A model generated the notes under the pieces. It was not told the origin of the DNA. It worked only from the letters and a program-made list of their open reading frames with translations, and did no database searches. Made by a program: the position numbers and the translations under genes. From contig JANYCZ010000059.1 of NCBI GenBank assembly GCA_025360015.1, positions 246,734 through 310,733 on the forward strand: 64,000 nt of DNA, in the 5' to 3' direction. Shown here piece by piece: positions 32,273 to 41,358 of this stretch; position 1 is the first letter of the stretch; the number at the start of each line of letters is the position of its first letter. This DNA is from Verrucomicrobiota bacterium. Its GTDB lineage: Bacteria > Verrucomicrobiota > Verrucomicrobiia > Verrucomicrobiales > Verrucomicrobiaceae.

Positions 32273-32836
32273 ATGCAGCCCTGGCTCATTTACGCTCTCC
32301 TCACCGTGCTCTCCTGGGGCGTTTATGGGGTCATTCTTCATGCGGCACGCTCCAAGATGCCCATGGGTACAGAAACCCCCAATGCCAGCCTCAAGGCATT
32401 CCTCTTTGTCTGCATCGCCTACGCCATCATTGGCATTGTCACGGCACTGGTGCTGAAAGCTCGCGGTACGAACTGGAGCTTCACCGGTGACACAGGCAGC
32501 GGCATTCCCCTCAGCCTCATCGCCGGGATGGCGGGTGCGCTGGGCGCACTCACCCTCGTCCTCGCTCTCGGCGCAGCTGCGACTCCCCTCATCAAAGGCG
32601 GTGGCGGCTTCGGTGTCGCGGCTGCTGCGGCTGTCATGCCCATCGTTTTTGGCGGTGCGCCAGTGATCAACACTATCACCGCCATGCTTCTCCATCGGCC
32701 GGACAAGGCGATTCCGCCGCAGTTCATCATCGGCTGCGTCCTTGCAGTCGTGGGGACGGTCATGGTGTCCAAATACGCCCCGTCCAACACCGGCACCGCC
32801 GCCCACCCTCCTGCAGCAGCCTCCAAGCCACACTGA
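32273..32836 (+). CDS. EamA-like multi-spanning membrane protein
   Basis: A 187-residue hydrophobic protein with about five membrane segments, beginning WLIYALLTVLSWGVYGVILH, as in drug/metabolite transporter (EamA/GRP) proteins. The Gly-rich segment LIAGMAGALGALTLVLALGA and ATPLIKGGGGFGVAAAAAVM follow. It is about half the length of full EamA transporters, so it may dimerise. It ends two bases before the HAD gene, so the pair is likely one operon. Confidence 0.65.
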   Translation: MQPWLIYALLTVLSWGVYGVILHAARSKMPMGTETPNASLKAFLFVCIAYAIIGIVTALVLKARGTNWSFTGDTGSGIPLSLIAGMAGALGALTLVLALGAAATPLIKGGGGFGVAAAAAVMPIVFGGAPVINTITAMLLHRPDKAIPPQFIIGCVLAVVGTVMVSKYAPSNTGTAAHPPAAASKPH

Positions 32837-32837
32837 G

Positions 32838-33530
32838 ATGGCACGCCTGCTCCTTTTCGACATCGACGGTACGCTTATCGACAGCAATGGCGCGGGTGGC
32901 GCTGCGATTCTCGATGCAGCCGAAGAACACTTCGGCATTCAGCGCGAGCATTTCCCGCCGCTGCACCTCGCCGGGTCCACCGATCCCGCAATTGCCATGG
33001 ACGTGTTCGGCCACATGAGCCGCGAGCACACGCCGGAGGAGGTCATTGCGTTCCTTGACCGCTACCTCTCCCATCTCCAGCGCCGCCTGCAGGCACCGGA
33101 CTTCACCGGCTACACCCTGCCCGGCGTGACACAACTGCTGCAAACCCTGCGCGGTGAAAGCGAGGCCCACCTCGGCCTGCTCACCGGCAACGTACGCCGT
33201 GGCGCTGTCATCAAGCTCTCGCGCCACGGCATCTATGAGCATTTCGTTGAAGGCGGCTTTGGCAGCGATCATCATGACCGCAACCAGCTCGGCCCCGTGG
33301 CCCTGAAGCGCATGCAGGATGCCACCGGCACGACTTACCACATTGATGACGTCATCGTCATCGGCGACACGCCGAAGGACATTCGCTGCGCCGAGGCCTT
33401 CGGTGCCAAATGCCTCGCCGTGGCCACCGGACAGTACTCGCAGGCTGAATTGAGCGCCCTCAATCCCTGGCGCTGCGTCGAATCGTTTGCCGATGTCCCG
33501 GCCATCGTCGAGCTGCTGCTACGCGACTGA
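32838..33530 (+). CDS. HAD-family phosphatase
   Basis: A 230-residue haloacid-dehalogenase-type hydrolase. Motif I is LLFDIDGTLIDSNG with the nucleophile and acid Asp pair, motif II is GLLTGN, and motif III/IV is VIVIGDTPKDIRCAEAFG. A helical cap domain lies between motifs I and II, as in phosphoglycolate phosphatase-like enzymes. The substrate cannot be told. It starts one base after the stop of the preceding membrane-protein gene. Confidence 0.85.
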   Translation: MARLLLFDIDGTLIDSNGAGGAAILDAAEEHFGIQREHFPPLHLAGSTDPAIAMDVFGHMSREHTPEEVIAFLDRYLSHLQRRLQAPDFTGYTLPGVTQLLQTLRGESEAHLGLLTGNVRRGAVIKLSRHGIYEHFVEGGFGSDHHDRNQLGPVALKRMQDATGTTYHIDDVIVIGDTPKDIRCAEAFGAKCLAVATGQYSQAELSALNPWRCVESFADVPAIVELLLRD

Positions 33531-33537
33531 CTTCCCC

Positions 33538-34464
33538 ATGAGCAACACCTCCGATGCCACGCGTGCCATGCGGCTCTCGCTCGCCATCGGGTTTCTCATG
33601 CTTGTGCTCAAAGTGGGGGCCTACGTGCTGACGGGATCGGCGGCGATCCTCGGTGACGCGGCGGAGTCCGTTGTGCATGTGGCCGCCGTGATGTTCGCCA
33701 CCTTCAGTCTCGGCCTGCTGCACAAGCCGGCGGATGCCGACCACCCCTACGGCCACAGCAAGATCGCCTTCTTCTCCGCCGGCATCGAAGGCGGGCTGAT
33801 CATCGTCGCGGCCTTGTTCATCATTTACGAATCTGTGCGCCGCCTGCTGCTGCACATGCCGCCTGCCAATCTTGACAAAGGCCTGATGCTGACCGCGCTC
33901 ACCATCGGCATCAATGCCGTACTTGGCGCGTATCTCATCCGCACGGGGAAAAAGCAGAACTCCTTGATTCTCGAGTCCAACGGCAAGCACGTCCTCACCG
34001 ATGTCTGGACCAGCCTCGGCGCTATCATCGGCCTCGGTCTCGTCGCTTTGACTGGCTGGCATAGCTGGGACTCCATCTGCGGTCTCATCATGGCTGCAAA
34101 CATCATCTGGACCGGCTACGGCCTCATGCGCCAGAGCGTCGGCGGCCTGATGGACACCGCTGATCCCAAGCTCAATGCAATCCTCGATGCCGCACTCCGC
34201 CGCGAGACTGAAAAGCACGGCCTCAAGTTTCACGCCCTGCGTCACCGTGATGCCGGTGAGATGCATTACGTGGAAGTCCACCTGCTCTTTGCCGATGACA
34301 TCATGCTGCGGGACGCTCACCGCATCGCCACTGAGATCGAAACCGCCGTGCAGGACTGCGTGGCGAATCCGGTGCTCATCACCACTCATCTCGAATGCCA
34401 GGGCGATCACGATGAGCTGCATCAAAACGGCGAGGCCAGCGATCCGCACCGCCTCCGTGCATGA
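33538..34464 (+). CDS. Cation diffusion facilitator (zinc/iron/manganese exporter type)
   Basis: A 308-residue transporter with about six membrane helices. Metal-binding motifs of the CDF family are visible: ILGDAAESVVHVAA in helix 2, the connecting loop DADHPYGHSKIAFFSAGIEG and SNGKHVLTDVWTSLGA in helix 5. The C-terminal ~90 residues form the cytoplasmic ferredoxin-like domain (HYVEVHLLFADDI). HxxxD in helix 5 favours Zn/Cd transport, but the metal is not certain. It overlaps birA by 4 bases. Confidence 0.9.
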   Translation: MSNTSDATRAMRLSLAIGFLMLVLKVGAYVLTGSAAILGDAAESVVHVAAVMFATFSLGLLHKPADADHPYGHSKIAFFSAGIEGGLIIVAALFIIYESVRRLLLHMPPANLDKGLMLTALTIGINAVLGAYLIRTGKKQNSLILESNGKHVLTDVWTSLGAIIGLGLVALTGWHSWDSICGLIMAANIIWTGYGLMRQSVGGLMDTADPKLNAILDAALRRETEKHGLKFHALRHRDAGEMHYVEVHLLFADDIMLRDAHRIATEIETAVQDCVANPVLITTHLECQGDHDELHQNGEASDPHRLRA

Positions 34465-35231
34465 TCCCGCTCGATGCTAGCGCCGTGCACGATGACACCC
34501 TGCCCTGGCACGTCACAGTGCTGGATGAAGTCGGATCCACCAGCGACTGGCTCAAACAAAACGCCGCAGACCTGCCCGTCGGCACAGTTGTCTTCACCGA
34601 ATCTCAAACCGCAGGCCGCGGCCGCCGTGACAACCGCTGGATCGCCCCGCGCGGCAAAGATCTGATGTTCTCGCTGCTGCTCAAGCCAGCGGCTCCCGTG
34701 GAGCAGTGGCCCCGTCTCACGACCCTGGCGGCGCTCGCCATCTGCAAAGCCATCGAAGCTGAACTGCCGCTCCACCCACGCATCAAGTGGCCCAATGACA
34801 TCTATCTGCATGATCGCAAAGTCAGCGGCCTGCTCGCAGAAACCATCTCCACTCGCAATGGCGTGCAGATCGTGCTGGGCATCGGCTTGAACGTGAACAC
34901 GCTGGATTTCCCGCCGGATCTACCTGCCACCTCTCTCCTGCGGGATCTCGCCAGCCCCGTGTTAAGCGAGATCGATCGCAACCCGCTCGCCCATCGTCTC
35001 CTGACCGCGCTGCATGTCGAATTTCAATGCCTTGAAGGCGGTTTCAGCATCGCCGTCGCCGAAGTGCGTGAGCGCAGCTGGCTCATCGGCCGCCAGATCC
35101 GCGCCATTGCGCCGCAAGGTGAGGTTTTTGGCCGCGTCCTCGATTTGAATGAGGAAGGCCACCTCATTCTCGAATTTCCCGACGGCAGCCGCCACACGCT
35201 GACCAGCGCCGACGCGGTGAGGCGCGTGTAA
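34461..35231 (+). CDS. birA: Biotin--[acetyl-CoA-carboxylase] ligase
   Basis: A 256-residue ligase with the biotinyl-AMP loop TAGRGRRDNRWIAPRG, the KWPNDIYLHDRKVSGLL motif and GIGLNVN, followed by the small C-terminal SH3-like domain. It has no N-terminal DNA-binding domain, so it is a pure ligase without BirA repressor function. It attaches biotin to the carrier subunit of acetyl-CoA carboxylase. It overlaps the CDF gene by 4 bases. Confidence 0.95.
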   Translation: MIPLDASAVHDDTLPWHVTVLDEVGSTSDWLKQNAADLPVGTVVFTESQTAGRGRRDNRWIAPRGKDLMFSLLLKPAAPVEQWPRLTTLAALAICKAIEAELPLHPRIKWPNDIYLHDRKVSGLLAETISTRNGVQIVLGIGLNVNTLDFPPDLPATSLLRDLASPVLSEIDRNPLAHRLLTALHVEFQCLEGGFSIAVAEVRERSWLIGRQIRAIAPQGEVFGRVLDLNEEGHLILEFPDGSRHTLTSADAVRRV

Positions 35232-35236
35232 TTCCG

Positions 35237-35269
35237 CATTCGACTTTCGCCATTCGGCATTCAGAATGC
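35237..35269. repeat. CATTCG-type intergenic repeat
   Basis: The birA-argS gap consists largely of GCATTCGACTTTCGCCATTC followed by GGCATTCAGAATGC. It shares the CATTCG core with segments at 2902-2932, 3119-3129, 4783-4793, 38880-38900 and 41327-41351. Confidence 0.5.
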
Positions 35270-35275
35270 GCGCCC

Positions 35276-37027
35276 ATGTTTCGCGCCCTCCTCACGTCCC
35301 GTCTCCAGGCTGCCTTCACCGCCGCCGGCATTGATCTGCCTGAAGGTTTCACCCCGGGTGTTGTCATTGCCTCTGACACGCGATTCGGCGACTACCAGAG
35401 CAATGCCGCAATGGTCCTGGCCAAGCAGCTCAAGACCAATCCCCGCGTTCTTGCAGAGCAGATCAAGGCGGCGCTTCAAGTGGAAGACCTGTGCGAAAAA
35501 ATCACCGTGGATGGCCCCGGCTTTCTGAATCTTACCCTCAGTGCCACCGCGCTGGCCCAAAGGCTCTCCGTCATTGTCAAAGATGACCATCTGGGCGTGC
35601 CACAGGTGGAAAAACCCAGGACCATCGTGATCGATTTCTCCGGGCCCAACATCGCCAAGCCCATGCATGTGGGCCACATCCGCAGCACCTTCATCGGCGA
35701 CTCGCTGGCCCGCGTCGCACGCTTTATCGGCCACAAAGTCATCACCGACAACCACGTCGGCGACTGGGGCACACAGTTTGGCATGATCATCCACGGCTGG
35801 AAGACCCAGCTCGATCAGTCCAAGCTCAAAGCGGACCCCATTCACGAACTGGTCAGTGTTTACAAAGCAGTCAACGCCGCCGCCAAATCCGACGAAGCCG
35901 TGCTCGAAGTCTGCAAAGGCGAACTCGTGAAGCTGCAGCAGGGCGATGCCGAAAACCTCACCATCTGGAAGGAATGCGTGCGCCTCACGCTCGAACAGCT
36001 CGAAAAAGTGTACGGCGCGCTCGACATCAAATTCGACCACTACCTCGGCGAGAGCTTCTACAATGACGCCTTGGCTCCGCTGGTGGCAGAGATGCTCAAT
36101 CAAGGCATCGCCACAATCAGTGAAGGTGCCACGGTGGTCTTCAGCGACGGCAGCGTGAAGCCTGAGAACGACCCCTTCCTGATTCGTGACAAAGACGAGT
36201 GGAAGCCCGCGCCCTGCATCATTCGCAAAGGCGACGGCGGCTACCTCTACGCCACCACCGACCTCGCCACCATCGACTACCGCGTGAAGGAATGGCAGGC
36301 TGATGAAATCTGGTATGTCGTCGGCGCTCCCCAGCAGCTCCACTTCCGTCAGGTCTTCGCTGCCGCACAGCGCCGTGGCATCACCACGAAGATGATCCAC
36401 ATCGCCTTCGGCAGCATTCTTGGCCCGGACGGCAAGATGTTCAAAACCCGCAGCGGCGAAACCGTGGGCCTCCTCGAAGTCATCGACGAAGCCATCGAGC
36501 GCGCCCGTGCTGCTGCCGATGAAAAAGAACAAGGTCTCAGCGACGCCGAAAAAGACGAGATCGCCCGCATCATCGGCGGCGGCTCCGTCAAATACGCCGA
36601 GCTGAGCCAGAACCGCCTCACCGATTACAAGTTTAGCTGGGACAAGATGCTGAGCCTGCAAGGCAACACCGCCCCCTACCTGCTCAACGCCTACGTCCGC
36701 ACCCGCAGCATCTTCCGCAAGCTCGATGGCGCTGTCGAACTCACCGAAGATCTCGTCATCACCGAGCCTGCCGAGCGTGCCCTTGCGATGAAGCTGGCCC
36801 AGTTTGCCGAAAACGCCCACGACATCCTCGATGACCATCGTCCAAACCTGCTGGCCAATTACCTCTACGAACTCGCGGACACCTACCACAGCTTCTACGA
36901 AGCCTGCCACGTCCTCCGCTCCGAAGGCACCGCCCGTAACACCCGCCTGACACTTTGCGAAGCCACCAGCCGCGTCCTGAAAACCGGGCTCGGCCTGCTG
37001 GGCATTCAGACGACGGAGCGGATGTGA
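35276..37027 (+). CDS. argS: Arginyl-tRNA synthetase
   Basis: A 583-residue class I synthetase with the N-terminal Add1 domain (DTRFGDYQSNAAMVLAKQL), the HIGH-type motif FSGPNIAKPMHVGHIRST, the Arg-binding VGDWGTQFG and a C-terminal all-helical anticodon domain. The KMSKS position reads GKMFKTRSGE, a common ArgS variant. It charges tRNA-Arg. The length is normal. Confidence 0.95.
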   Translation: MFRALLTSRLQAAFTAAGIDLPEGFTPGVVIASDTRFGDYQSNAAMVLAKQLKTNPRVLAEQIKAALQVEDLCEKITVDGPGFLNLTLSATALAQRLSVIVKDDHLGVPQVEKPRTIVIDFSGPNIAKPMHVGHIRSTFIGDSLARVARFIGHKVITDNHVGDWGTQFGMIIHGWKTQLDQSKLKADPIHELVSVYKAVNAAAKSDEAVLEVCKGELVKLQQGDAENLTIWKECVRLTLEQLEKVYGALDIKFDHYLGESFYNDALAPLVAEMLNQGIATISEGATVVFSDGSVKPENDPFLIRDKDEWKPAPCIIRKGDGGYLYATTDLATIDYRVKEWQADEIWYVVGAPQQLHFRQVFAAAQRRGITTKMIHIAFGSILGPDGKMFKTRSGETVGLLEVIDEAIERARAAADEKEQGLSDAEKDEIARIIGGGSVKYAELSQNRLTDYKFSWDKMLSLQGNTAPYLLNAYVRTRSIFRKLDGAVELTEDLVITEPAERALAMKLAQFAENAHDILDDHRPNLLANYLYELADTYHSFYEACHVLRSEGTARNTRLTLCEATSRVLKTGLGLLGIQTTERM

Positions 37028-37075
37028 GGCATTTCACGACTTGACGCTGAGGCCCTGTCGAGAAACAGTCTATCC

Positions 37076-37303
37076 ATGAACGCTGTCCAGTTACTCCCTA
37101 CTCTCAGAGCATTTGACGCCAAGGATCGGGCATTGATTGCCCATGTGATGATTGAATCGCTCGATGATGAATCCAAAGAACCGGGATATAATGAGGCTTG
37201 GAATGACGAATTGGCTCGCCGTGGGGAAGAAATCCGGTCTGGCAAGATTGTCGGTATTCCTGTGGAACAGGTGTTTGCCGAAATCGAAGCCCGTTATGCA
37301 TGA
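37076..37303 (+). CDS. Antitoxin of the addiction-module component family (PF09720-like)
   Basis: A 75-residue acidic protein whose sequence (LIAHVMIESLDDES, NEAWNDELARRGEEIRSGKI, VGIPVEQVFAEI) matches the PF09720 'unstable antitoxin' family, normally paired with a RelE/ParE toxin. Its stop overlaps the next start codon as ATGA, the usual antitoxin-toxin coupling. The GC content is lower than that of the neighbouring argS, which fits a mobile module. Confidence 0.85.
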   Translation: MNAVQLLPTLRAFDAKDRALIAHVMIESLDDESKEPGYNEAWNDELARRGEEIRSGKIVGIPVEQVFAEIEARYA

Positions 37304-37607
37304 AGGCTGTGGTTTTCCATCCACAAGCTCGTCAGGAACTGCTGGCAGCTGTCATTTACTACGATGAACAGTCATCAGGTCTCGGGCGAGATCTCAACAA
37401 ACTTGTAAAAGTGGCGGCAGCCGGCATCGCCAGGCATCCCGCGCATTTTTCTTTCTCAACATCCCACCATTCCGGGCCGTACGCCTGAAGCGCTTTCCGT
37501 ATTTGGTGATCTATCTTGATCTGCCTCAGCATGTTTGGGTGGCTGCGGTGGCTCACGAACGCCGCCGCCCTAATTACTGGAAGCACCGCAAGCCAGAAGG
37601 CCAATAG
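37300..37607 (+). pseudogene. RelE/ParE-type toxin, frameshifted
   Basis: The first 62 codons (MKAVVFHPQARQELLAAVIY onward) are the N-terminal half of a ParE-like toxin, ending at a stop at 37486-37488. The missing half continues in another frame: FRAVRLKRFPYLVIYLDL, then VWVAAVAHERRRPNYW and a stop at 37605-37607. The frames join at the T-run in CGCATTTTTCTTTC (about 37442-37455), where adding one T restores a toxin of about 102 residues. This is either a real one-base loss that inactivates the toxin, a -1 slippage, or a sequencing error. Confidence 0.8.
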
Positions 37608-37620
37608 TCATCTTGCAGCC

Positions 37621-38859
37621 ATGCGTCGTCTCATCTTTTCTCTCCTCACAAGCATCAGCCTTTCAGCGGTGGCCGCACCGGAACTAGCCTTCGATGGTGC
37701 CGCCGGTTTCGGAGCCTTTTCAAAAGGCGGCAAAGGCGGGCAGGTCATCCACGTAACACGGCTCGACGACAATCTGAAAAATCCGCCCGCAGGTTCCTTC
37801 CGCTGGGCAGTGCTGCAGAAAGGGCCGCGCATCGTGAAGTTTTGCGTGGCGGGCACGATTGTGCTGCAGGACGAGATCGAGATTGAGGAGCCGTTCATCA
37901 CCATTGATGGCGGCGATGCTCCCGGCATGGGCGTCTGCCTGCGCGGAGGTTCACTGGAGTTCAAAAATACGCATGACATCATCGTGCGAAACATCCGTGT
38001 ACGGCTGGGCGATGAAACGACGAAGCGTAAGAACAGCAAACGGCACCTGAAGCGCCCTGAACACTCAAACGCGCTGGACTGCATCGGCCTCACACGCTGC
38101 CATGACGCGATCATTGACCACGTCTCCACCTCCTGGAGCTGCGATGAGCTCTTCAGCGTGGTGCATTGCCAGAATGTCACAGTGCAGTGGTGCATCCTGG
38201 CGGAGCCGCTGAGCAATCCTGAGCTGCACCCCTATGGCGACAACCACGCCTTCTGCTTCAACTCCAGCGCGGATACGCTGAGCGTGCACCACTGCCTCTT
38301 CGCCCGCTACGTCATGCGCGGGCCGCAGTTCGAGGCCAATGACATGCGCAAAGGCGATGACTACGCCGTGCAGATGGAGGCCGTAAACAACGTGATGTTT
38401 GACTACCAGAAGTCAGGCTCACGCTACACCACGGGCATCGAGGACCACAAAGACGAAGCCACCGCCAAAGGCTACGCGTTCCAGTTCATCGGCAATGTGT
38501 ATCTCGGCGATCCGAAGCGCCCCGCCATCGAGGCCGTGATGAAGCATGGCGTTCATTCCGGGGTGCGCGCCTTTGTGGATGATCGCAACCACGTGCAACT
38601 CAGCGACACCAAGGGCCGTGAGAACCTCATGACTGACGCCACGAAGCAGCTCCAGGACAAGCCCGTGTTCACCAGCCCCACCCCCATTCCTCCACAATCA
38701 GCCGACGACGTGCTGCACAGCGTGCTGGAAAGCGCCGGCTGCTCCCATGCCCGTGATACTGCGGACGAGCGCGTCATCACCAGCGTGCGCGGGAAAAAAT
38801 TCCAGTCCGTGGTCCACTCTCAGGAGGAAGTGGGTGGCTGGCCGAGACTGACGGAATAA
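37621..38859 (+). CDS. Secreted pectate-lyase-like polysaccharide lyase (PL1-type)
   Basis: A 412-residue protein with a signal peptide (MRRLIFSLLTSISLSAVAA). The mature part is a right-handed beta-helix with the pectate lyase landmarks GAFSKGGKGGQVIHVTRLDD, HDIIVRNIRVRLGD, and the segment DHVSTSWSCDELFSV, which corresponds to the conserved vWiDH region. Such enzymes cleave polygalacturonate or related uronic-acid polymers by beta-elimination with calcium. The gene stands alone, so the real substrate remains open. The ATG at 37621 is chosen because the earlier frame overlaps the toxin remnant. Confidence 0.75.
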   Translation: MRRLIFSLLTSISLSAVAAPELAFDGAAGFGAFSKGGKGGQVIHVTRLDDNLKNPPAGSFRWAVLQKGPRIVKFCVAGTIVLQDEIEIEEPFITIDGGDAPGMGVCLRGGSLEFKNTHDIIVRNIRVRLGDETTKRKNSKRHLKRPEHSNALDCIGLTRCHDAIIDHVSTSWSCDELFSVVHCQNVTVQWCILAEPLSNPELHPYGDNHAFCFNSSADTLSVHHCLFARYVMRGPQFEANDMRKGDDYAVQMEAVNNVMFDYQKSGSRYTTGIEDHKDEATAKGYAFQFIGNVYLGDPKRPAIEAVMKHGVHSGVRAFVDDRNHVQLSDTKGRENLMTDATKQLQDKPVFTSPTPIPPQSADDVLHSVLESAGCSHARDTADERVITSVRGKKFQSVVHSQEEVGGWPRLTE

Positions 38860-38879
38860 GGAATCGCTGGCACGCCCGC

Positions 38880-38900
38880 CATTCGTCATTCATCATTCGG
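38880..38900. repeat. CATTCGTCATTC-type intergenic repeat
   Basis: CATTCGTCATTCATCATTCG lies between the lyase and the aminotransferase gene. Its first 11 bases equal the outer end of the in-frame element (3119-3129, 4783-4793) and the segment at 41327. Confidence 0.55.
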
Positions 38901-38919
38901 CCCTTCGTTATTTCCAGCC

Positions 38920-40107
38920 ATGCCCGTCCCACTTCTCGACGTCAACGCCCAGAACCTGCCTCTCGAATCCGAACTCCAGGCCGCCTTCACGCAGGTGCTG
39001 CATCATGGACGGTTCATCATGGGACCGGAGATGGAGACCTTTGAAAAAGAAATCGCCCAGATGGTGGGCGTGAAGCACGCACTGTCCCTTTCCTCCGGCA
39101 CCGATGCCCTGCTGCTGGCCCTCATGGCGCTGGACATCAAGCCCGGCGATGAGGTGCTCTGCCCTGCGTTCACCTTTTTCGCCACCGCAGGGGCCGTGGC
39201 GCGGCTCGGCACCATACCGGTGTTCACAGATGTCTGCCCGATCTGCTTCAACATGGACGTGAACGATGCGCGGAAAAAGATCACCGCCAAGACCCGCGTG
39301 ATCATCCCCGTCCACCTCTTCGGCCAGTGTGCGGACATGGATCCCATCCTCGCCCTGGCAAAGGAACACGGCCTCAAAGTGATCGAGGATGCCGCGCAGT
39401 CCATTGGTGCCAAATATCACGGCACCAGCAGCGGCACGCTGGGCGACTTTGGCACCTACAGTTTCTTCCCGAGCAAGAACCTCGGCGGCTTCGGCGACAG
39501 CGGCATGCTGGTGACAAATGACGATGCTCTGGCCGAGTACGCCCGCGTACTGCGCGTCCACGGCGGCAAGCCGAAGTACTACCACCACTATGTTGGCGGC
39601 AATTTCCGCATGGACACGCTGCAATGCGCCCTGCTGAGCGTGAAAGTGAAACGCTACGCGCAATACACGGCGGACCGCCAGCGCAACGCCGCGCATTACA
39701 TCGAGGCTTTGTCAAAGCTCCCCGGCGTGGTGCAGGCAGACCCGGCCCACTGCAAATGCGTGAACACGCAGGACACCTGGCTGAGCGCACAGAATGCGAA
39801 AATCGTGCTTCCCGTCAGCTACGCCCACAATGAGCACATCTGGAACCAGTTCACCCTCCGTGTGCTCGGCGGCCAGCGTGACGCCCTGCGCGACCATCTC
39901 GTGGCCAAAAAGATCGGCTGCGACATCTACTATCCCGTCACGCTCGATCAACAGAAGTGCTTTGCGGATCTTCCCGCAGCATCGCTCTCGGGCTGCGAAG
40001 TTTCCCATCGTGTCGCAGGCGAGGTGCTCAGCATTCCGATCTACGGCGAACTCACGGAAGCACAGCGCAGCGAAGTGATCGCAGCGATTGCGGCGTGGCT
40101 GGCATAA
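38920..40107 (+). CDS. DegT/DnrJ/EryC1-type PLP sugar aminotransferase
   Basis: A 395-residue protein of the family that aminates keto-sugars of cell-surface glycans or antibiotics. Motifs include FMGPEMETFEKEIAQ (with ILE in the extract RFIMGPEM), SLSSGTDALLLALMAL, the Asp motif VIEDAAQSIGAKYHG and the PLP lysine in FFPSKNLGGFGDSGM. About 25 extra residues are present near the substrate loop (CKCVNTQDTWLSAQNAK), which may be specific. No other sugar-nucleotide genes are adjacent, so the pathway is unknown. Confidence 0.85.
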   Translation: MPVPLLDVNAQNLPLESELQAAFTQVLHHGRFIMGPEMETFEKEIAQMVGVKHALSLSSGTDALLLALMALDIKPGDEVLCPAFTFFATAGAVARLGTIPVFTDVCPICFNMDVNDARKKITAKTRVIIPVHLFGQCADMDPILALAKEHGLKVIEDAAQSIGAKYHGTSSGTLGDFGTYSFFPSKNLGGFGDSGMLVTNDDALAEYARVLRVHGGKPKYYHHYVGGNFRMDTLQCALLSVKVKRYAQYTADRQRNAAHYIEALSKLPGVVQADPAHCKCVNTQDTWLSAQNAKIVLPVSYAHNEHIWNQFTLRVLGGQRDALRDHLVAKKIGCDIYYPVTLDQQKCFADLPAASLSGCEVSHRVAGEVLSIPIYGELTEAQRSEVIAAIAAWLA

Positions 40108-40191
40108 AAGTAAGACGGGCACCTCCGCCCGTCGATCCCTACTTTCGACTTGTTCCAACAGTGACGGACAATCATGTGTCCGTCGTTCCTA

Positions 40192-41229
40192 TCAGGGCTT
40201 CGGAGCGGCCGGCTCCTGAGCTGGCGTAGCAGGAGCAGCGGGTGCTGTCACAGGAGCAGGCGCTGCGGCAGCGGGAGGTGCTGGCGGCGGCGTGATGGCC
40301 GGGCTTGAAGGCGCGTCAGACGCAGGCACTGCAGGAGCGGGTGCAGGAGTCGCGGCAGGAGCAGGAGCAGGAGCAGGAGAGACAGGTCCGGTCACAGCGG
40401 CAGCGGGGGCTGGTTCAGCCATCGCAGGAACCGGAGCCGGCGGCACAGTCACAGGGATTGAGACCGGTGCCCCTGGAAGAGAGATGGTGGAACCGATACC
40501 GCTGTTGGCCGCATTCAGCTTGATGTTGGGCATGCCAGGAACGACGGAAGCAGCCGCAGGCTTGGGCTCCACTTTCGGTGCCGGTGGCGGATCCACTTCC
40601 TTGGTCGGCAGCGAGGCGGCGATCCAGCCGAGGCGGTTTTGGCTGAGAGTCTGAAACTGCGGCAGATCGGGAAACTTCACGGCAAGGTCTTCGTAAGCCT
40701 TTTTGGCCTCATCGGTCTTGCCCTGCGCCCAGAGCAAGTCACCCAGACGCACCTGCGCCAGGGGAGCGGCCTCGCTGGAGGCAAATTCATTGGTGATGCG
40801 CTCAAAGACGGCCTGCGCCTCCTTGCTTTCACCCATGGCATCCAGCTTGGAGCCCAGGCCGAGCAGTGCAAAAACGGCCAGCGGATGGCTGGCGTCCTTC
40901 GTGGTGAATTCCTTGAGCGCCTCCACGGCGGAGGACTTCTTGTTCTGATCCCATAGCAAATCCGCCTTCAGCAGCAGTGCATTGGCAGCGGCATTGGTGC
41001 CGGGGTAGCGCGAGATGACGAGATCGCAGTCTTCCACGGTCTTGGCACCCGTAAATGTCTCAGCCGCCTCGTTGGCCTTGAGCGTGTTTTGATGCTTGAT
41101 GAAGGCAAAGGCACACAGCGCGATCACCGCGATGACGAAAAGCCAGACGATCTTGCGGATGTTGTCCTCGATGAACTTTTCCATGCCTGTGGATGGGAGT
41201 TCTTGGGAAGTGGAGTCGAATTGGGACAT
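40192..41229 (-). CDS. YfgM-like TPR membrane protein with Pro/Ala-rich tail
   Basis: A 345-residue bitopic protein. A cytoplasmic N-terminus is followed by a membrane segment (IVWLFVIAVIALCAFAFI), then TPR-like helices (about 50-205; TKDASHPLAVFALLGLGSKL and RLGDLLWAQGKTDEAKKAYE) facing the periplasm. The last ~130 residues are low-complexity Pro/Ala/Val. The TPR part is of the YfgM/TPR_21 kind, which associates with periplasmic chaperones; the long tail may span the periplasm or bind peptidoglycan. The function is inferred. Confidence 0.6.
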   Translation of the reverse strand: MSQFDSTSQELPSTGMEKFIEDNIRKIVWLFVIAVIALCAFAFIKHQNTLKANEAAETFTGAKTVEDCDLVISRYPGTNAAANALLLKADLLWDQNKKSSAVEALKEFTTKDASHPLAVFALLGLGSKLDAMGESKEAQAVFERITNEFASSEAAPLAQVRLGDLLWAQGKTDEAKKAYEDLAVKFPDLPQFQTLSQNRLGWIAASLPTKEVDPPPAPKVEPKPAAASVVPGMPNIKLNAANSGIGSTISLPGAPVSIPVTVPPAPVPAMAEPAPAAAVTGPVSPAPAPAPAATPAPAPAVPASDAPSSPAITPPPAPPAAAAPAPVTAPAAPATPAQEPAAPKP

Positions 41230-41326
41230 AGAAGGATGGTTTTTTAAATCGGGTGAGCTACTGGCTCAAGAATAACGAAGCAAAACGAAGCCAGTCATAC
41301 GCTCACGCGCCTGGTTGCTCGAAATG

Positions 41327-41351
41327 CATTCGTCATTCTGGTTTCGTCATT
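41327..41351. repeat. CATTCGTCATTC-type intergenic repeat
   Basis: CATTCGTCATTCTGGTTTCG followed by TCATT lies between the TPR gene and cysK. The form 'CATTCGTCATTCTxGTTTCGTC' is also present at the outer end of repeat copy B (4783-4805: CATTCGTCATTCTCGTTTCG), so the two places share about 20 bases. Confidence 0.6.
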
Positions 41352-41358
41352 GCGAAGC

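Noticed and set aside
35261..36910. Minus-strand frame of 549 codons
   Set aside because: It is antisense to argS, whose motifs are unambiguous.
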